Assembly (NCBI GenBank): GCA_001871435.1
Contig: MNVC01000047.1
Span: forward strand, 1-22,996
Length of the DNA stretch: 22,996 nt
Direction of reading: 5' to 3'
Source: Candidatus Magasanikbacteria bacterium CG1_02_32_51
GTDB taxonomy: Bacteria; Patescibacteriota; Patescibacteriia; Magasanikbacterales; UBA922
The position numbers and the translations under genes were made by a program. Every line of letters begins with the position of its first letter. Positions within the stretch are counted from its first letter, which is position 1. Below, one piece after another: positions 22,006 to 22,996 of this stretch. The notes beneath the pieces are model-generated. The model had not been told where the DNA came from, ran no database searches, and saw only the letters and a program-made list of their open reading frames with translations.

Positions 22006-22656
22006 TTAGAGCACATCAGCAAGAAGATGAGCAATCGCCGCCCGAGTGAGTGCACATGGTGTGAGCCAAATGGCTTCACGCCATTTGAAAAATCGTACAG
22101 TTGAATCCTTTTTGAAACCAATGAGGGATCCCTGAAATTCCCAGAACTCTCCACAAATCCCGACGATGTTGTTGTTCGACTGAGGATTGAGCTGTATAGC
22201 GAAGACATGAATACCTTCACCAGCTGATGGGTCAGCAATGAACAATGCTCTGTTGGCATTCATCGGAGGACCACAAAGTTCAAACGCCTGATGAACATCA
22301 AAACCAGATTCATCGCCATTCTCAAGCTCCATCGTCTCATGATGTGATTCACCAGGATAGACAAAGCCACCAATGCAATTCCACACAGGTTCATCACCCA
22401 TGTTTGGTCTTCTCTCTGAGATCAAACCAATAAACAATTCATCACCAATTTTGATGAACGGTAAAAGGATTGATCCTCCTCCTTTCTGCTCATGAAAAAC
22501 CCAACCATCATATCCTTCAGGCCGAAGACCATAGGTCAACTTTCCAAAAGATGATGAAATCTCGACCATGCTGACAGTAGGAAGTTCCATACCATCAACA
22601 ATGACTTTCCACCCTCTTTTTTTGTCAGGTAAAATGGTACTCATTTGAAATTTCAT
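22006..22656 (-). CDS. Divergent Nudix-like hydrolase, probably acquired
   Basis: 216 residues. The region around VWNCIGGFVYPGESHHETME (91-110) matches a Nudix box starting at G97 with E103 at the right distance, but the second half is degenerate: LENGDESGF replaces the usual REUxEExGU, so the Arg is Leu and the first Glu of the pair is Asp; E112 and E116 remain. Nudix proteins hydrolyse nucleoside diphosphate derivatives; activity here is uncertain. Upstream strands (SILLPFIKIGDELFIGLISERRP) and a Trp-rich end fit the fold. The gene has visibly higher G+C and different codon choice than its neighbours. It also has a strong Shine-Dalgarno and lies beside a transposase remnant, all pointing to transfer. 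Confidence 0.7.
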   Translation of the reverse strand: MKFQMSTILPDKKRGWKVIVDGMELPTVSMVEISSSFGKLTYGLRPEGYDGWVFHEQKGGGSILLPFIKIGDELFIGLISERRPNMGDEPVWNCIGGFVYPGESHHETMELENGDESGFDVHQAFELCGPPMNANRALFIADPSAGEGIHVFAIQLNPQSNNNIVGICGEFWEFQGSLIGFKKDSTVRFFKWREAIWLTPCALTRAAIAHLLADVL

Positions 22657-22664
22657 TGAAGAAA

Positions 22665-22670
22665 CTCCTT
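22665..22670 (-). promoter_or_regulatory. Canonical Shine-Dalgarno of the Nudix gene
   Basis: Minus strand AAGGAG, 8 bases before the ATG at 22656. It fixes the start, and it is exceptional because almost no other gene in the window has one. Confidence 0.75.
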
Positions 22671-22718
22671 ATCACACGCCAGCGCGAATTACGCCAGACC
22701 AGACTTTATAAGCTTTAA

Positions 22719-22747
22719 CATAATATTATAATTTTGTCAATATTATG
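22719..22747. repeat. AT-rich inverted repeat at the transposase 3' end
   Basis: CATAATATT (22719-22727) and AATATTATG (22739-22747) are perfect 9-bp reverse complements with an 11-base gap. The right arm contains the transposase stop codon. The gap and right arm include a minus-strand TTGACA (22740-22735). It could be part of the element end or an operator for the Nudix gene. Confidence 0.5.
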
Positions 22748-22996
22748 TACAGGATGACCACATCGTAGACAAGTGCATAGTTTTTTCTGCGAATTCTAAA
22801 GGGGTTAAGTAATTAAGTGTTTCATGTGGTCTAACAGAGTTGTATTCTACTAGCCATTCAGTTAGTTTTTTGTTAAAAACTGTTGTATCAGGGTGAAAGT
22901 TTCCCCAACTTAGAAATTCATCTCTAAAGGTACGATTGAATCTTTCATTACTAGGATTGTCTTTGGGGGTGTGTGGTCTACTCCCCCAGTGGGTTA
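22743..22996 (-). CDS. Transposase C-terminal part, DDE integrase core (IS481/IS3-like), partial at window edge
   Basis: The minus-strand frame enters from the right edge and ends in TAA at 22743-22745, giving 83 residues. SRPHTPKDNPSNERFNRTFR contains the third catalytic residue of the DDE triad (the Glu in NERFNRT). WLVEYNSVRPHETLNYLTPL is the classic rve-type ending, and the protein stops after HLSTMWSSCT, an ending seen in IS481-like transposases. The N-terminal part and the left end of the element are outside the window, so family and completeness are open. No clear terminal inverted repeat could be fixed on this side. Confidence 0.88.
   Translation of the reverse strand, partial: THWGSRPHTPKDNPSNERFNRTFRDEFLSWGNFHPDTTVFNKKLTEWLVEYNSVRPHETLNYLTPLEFAEKTMHLSTMWSSCT

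Noticed and set aside
22681..22742. Terminal inverted repeat of the insertion sequence
   Set aside because: The 9-bp repeat at 22719-22747 overlaps the transposase stop and no matching left end is in the window, so the element boundary cannot be set.

Overview
The window looks like an AT-rich genome fragment (roughly one third G+C by eye) from a small-genome bacterium, most likely a member of the Candidate Phyla Radiation (Patescibacteria, Parcubacteria-like). This rests on several things: the translated genes are compact and match CPR-style versions (stand-alone flavokinase, MacB-like ABC pair without MacA, several short GT2 enzymes, a GIY-YIG protein of the UPF0213 type). Most starts lack a Shine-Dalgarno sequence, and the intergenic spaces are full of short palindromic repeats. 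TGA is used as a normal stop (for example the GIY-YIG gene), so there is no sign of the recoded code 25. The lineage assignment is inference; no rRNA or marker is present to prove it.

Layout. 1-290 is the 3' end of a fibronectin-III-like protein. 389-3019 is an ABC exporter pair (ATPase with an unusual 220-residue C-terminal extension, then a MacB/FtsX-type permease) closed by a terminator. 3250-5333 carries glyA, tsaE and a GIY-YIG nuclease, with a strong glyA promoter and a long palindrome in front of tsaE. On the minus strand, 5488-10233 carries queH, rarA, pyrG and rplI, with a candidate structured non-coding RNA between rarA and pyrG that has its own promoter and terminator. era (10507-11355, plus) stands alone. 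The minus strand then carries a cupredoxin lipoprotein and a murA-ctpA-ribK run. murA and a PEGA-domain membrane protein are transcribed divergently from overlapping promoters. 16608-21824 (minus) is a surface-polysaccharide cluster: four GT2 glycosyltransferases and a nucleotidyltransferase of the long RmlA type. The right end (22006-22996) looks acquired: a divergent Nudix protein with visibly higher G+C and a canonical Shine-Dalgarno, beside the 3' end of a DDE transposase.

Most notable observations. (1) A 30-bp palindrome centred on GGATCC sits in frame inside two unrelated conserved genes, rarA (6261-6290) and pyrG (8460-8489), adding the decapeptides SAKGGSAFGG and SAQGGSASGG. Deleting it restores the normal family sequence at both sites. 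The element is 10 codons long and open in all frames. It shares its core with intergenic hairpins around pyrG and rarA, so it looks like a Rickettsia-palindromic-element-like protein-invading repeat. (2) The 7508-7736 minus-strand RNA has a TTGACA-17-TTTAAT promoter, at least four well-formed stems and an intrinsic terminator, and matches no RNA family I recognise.

How the genes work together: most are housekeeping (one-carbon metabolism, t6A and queuosine tRNA modification, CTP synthesis, ribosome parts and assembly, peptidoglycan precursor, replication-fork maintenance). The exporter, the lipoprotein, the protease, the PEGA protein and the glycosyltransferase cluster serve the cell envelope.
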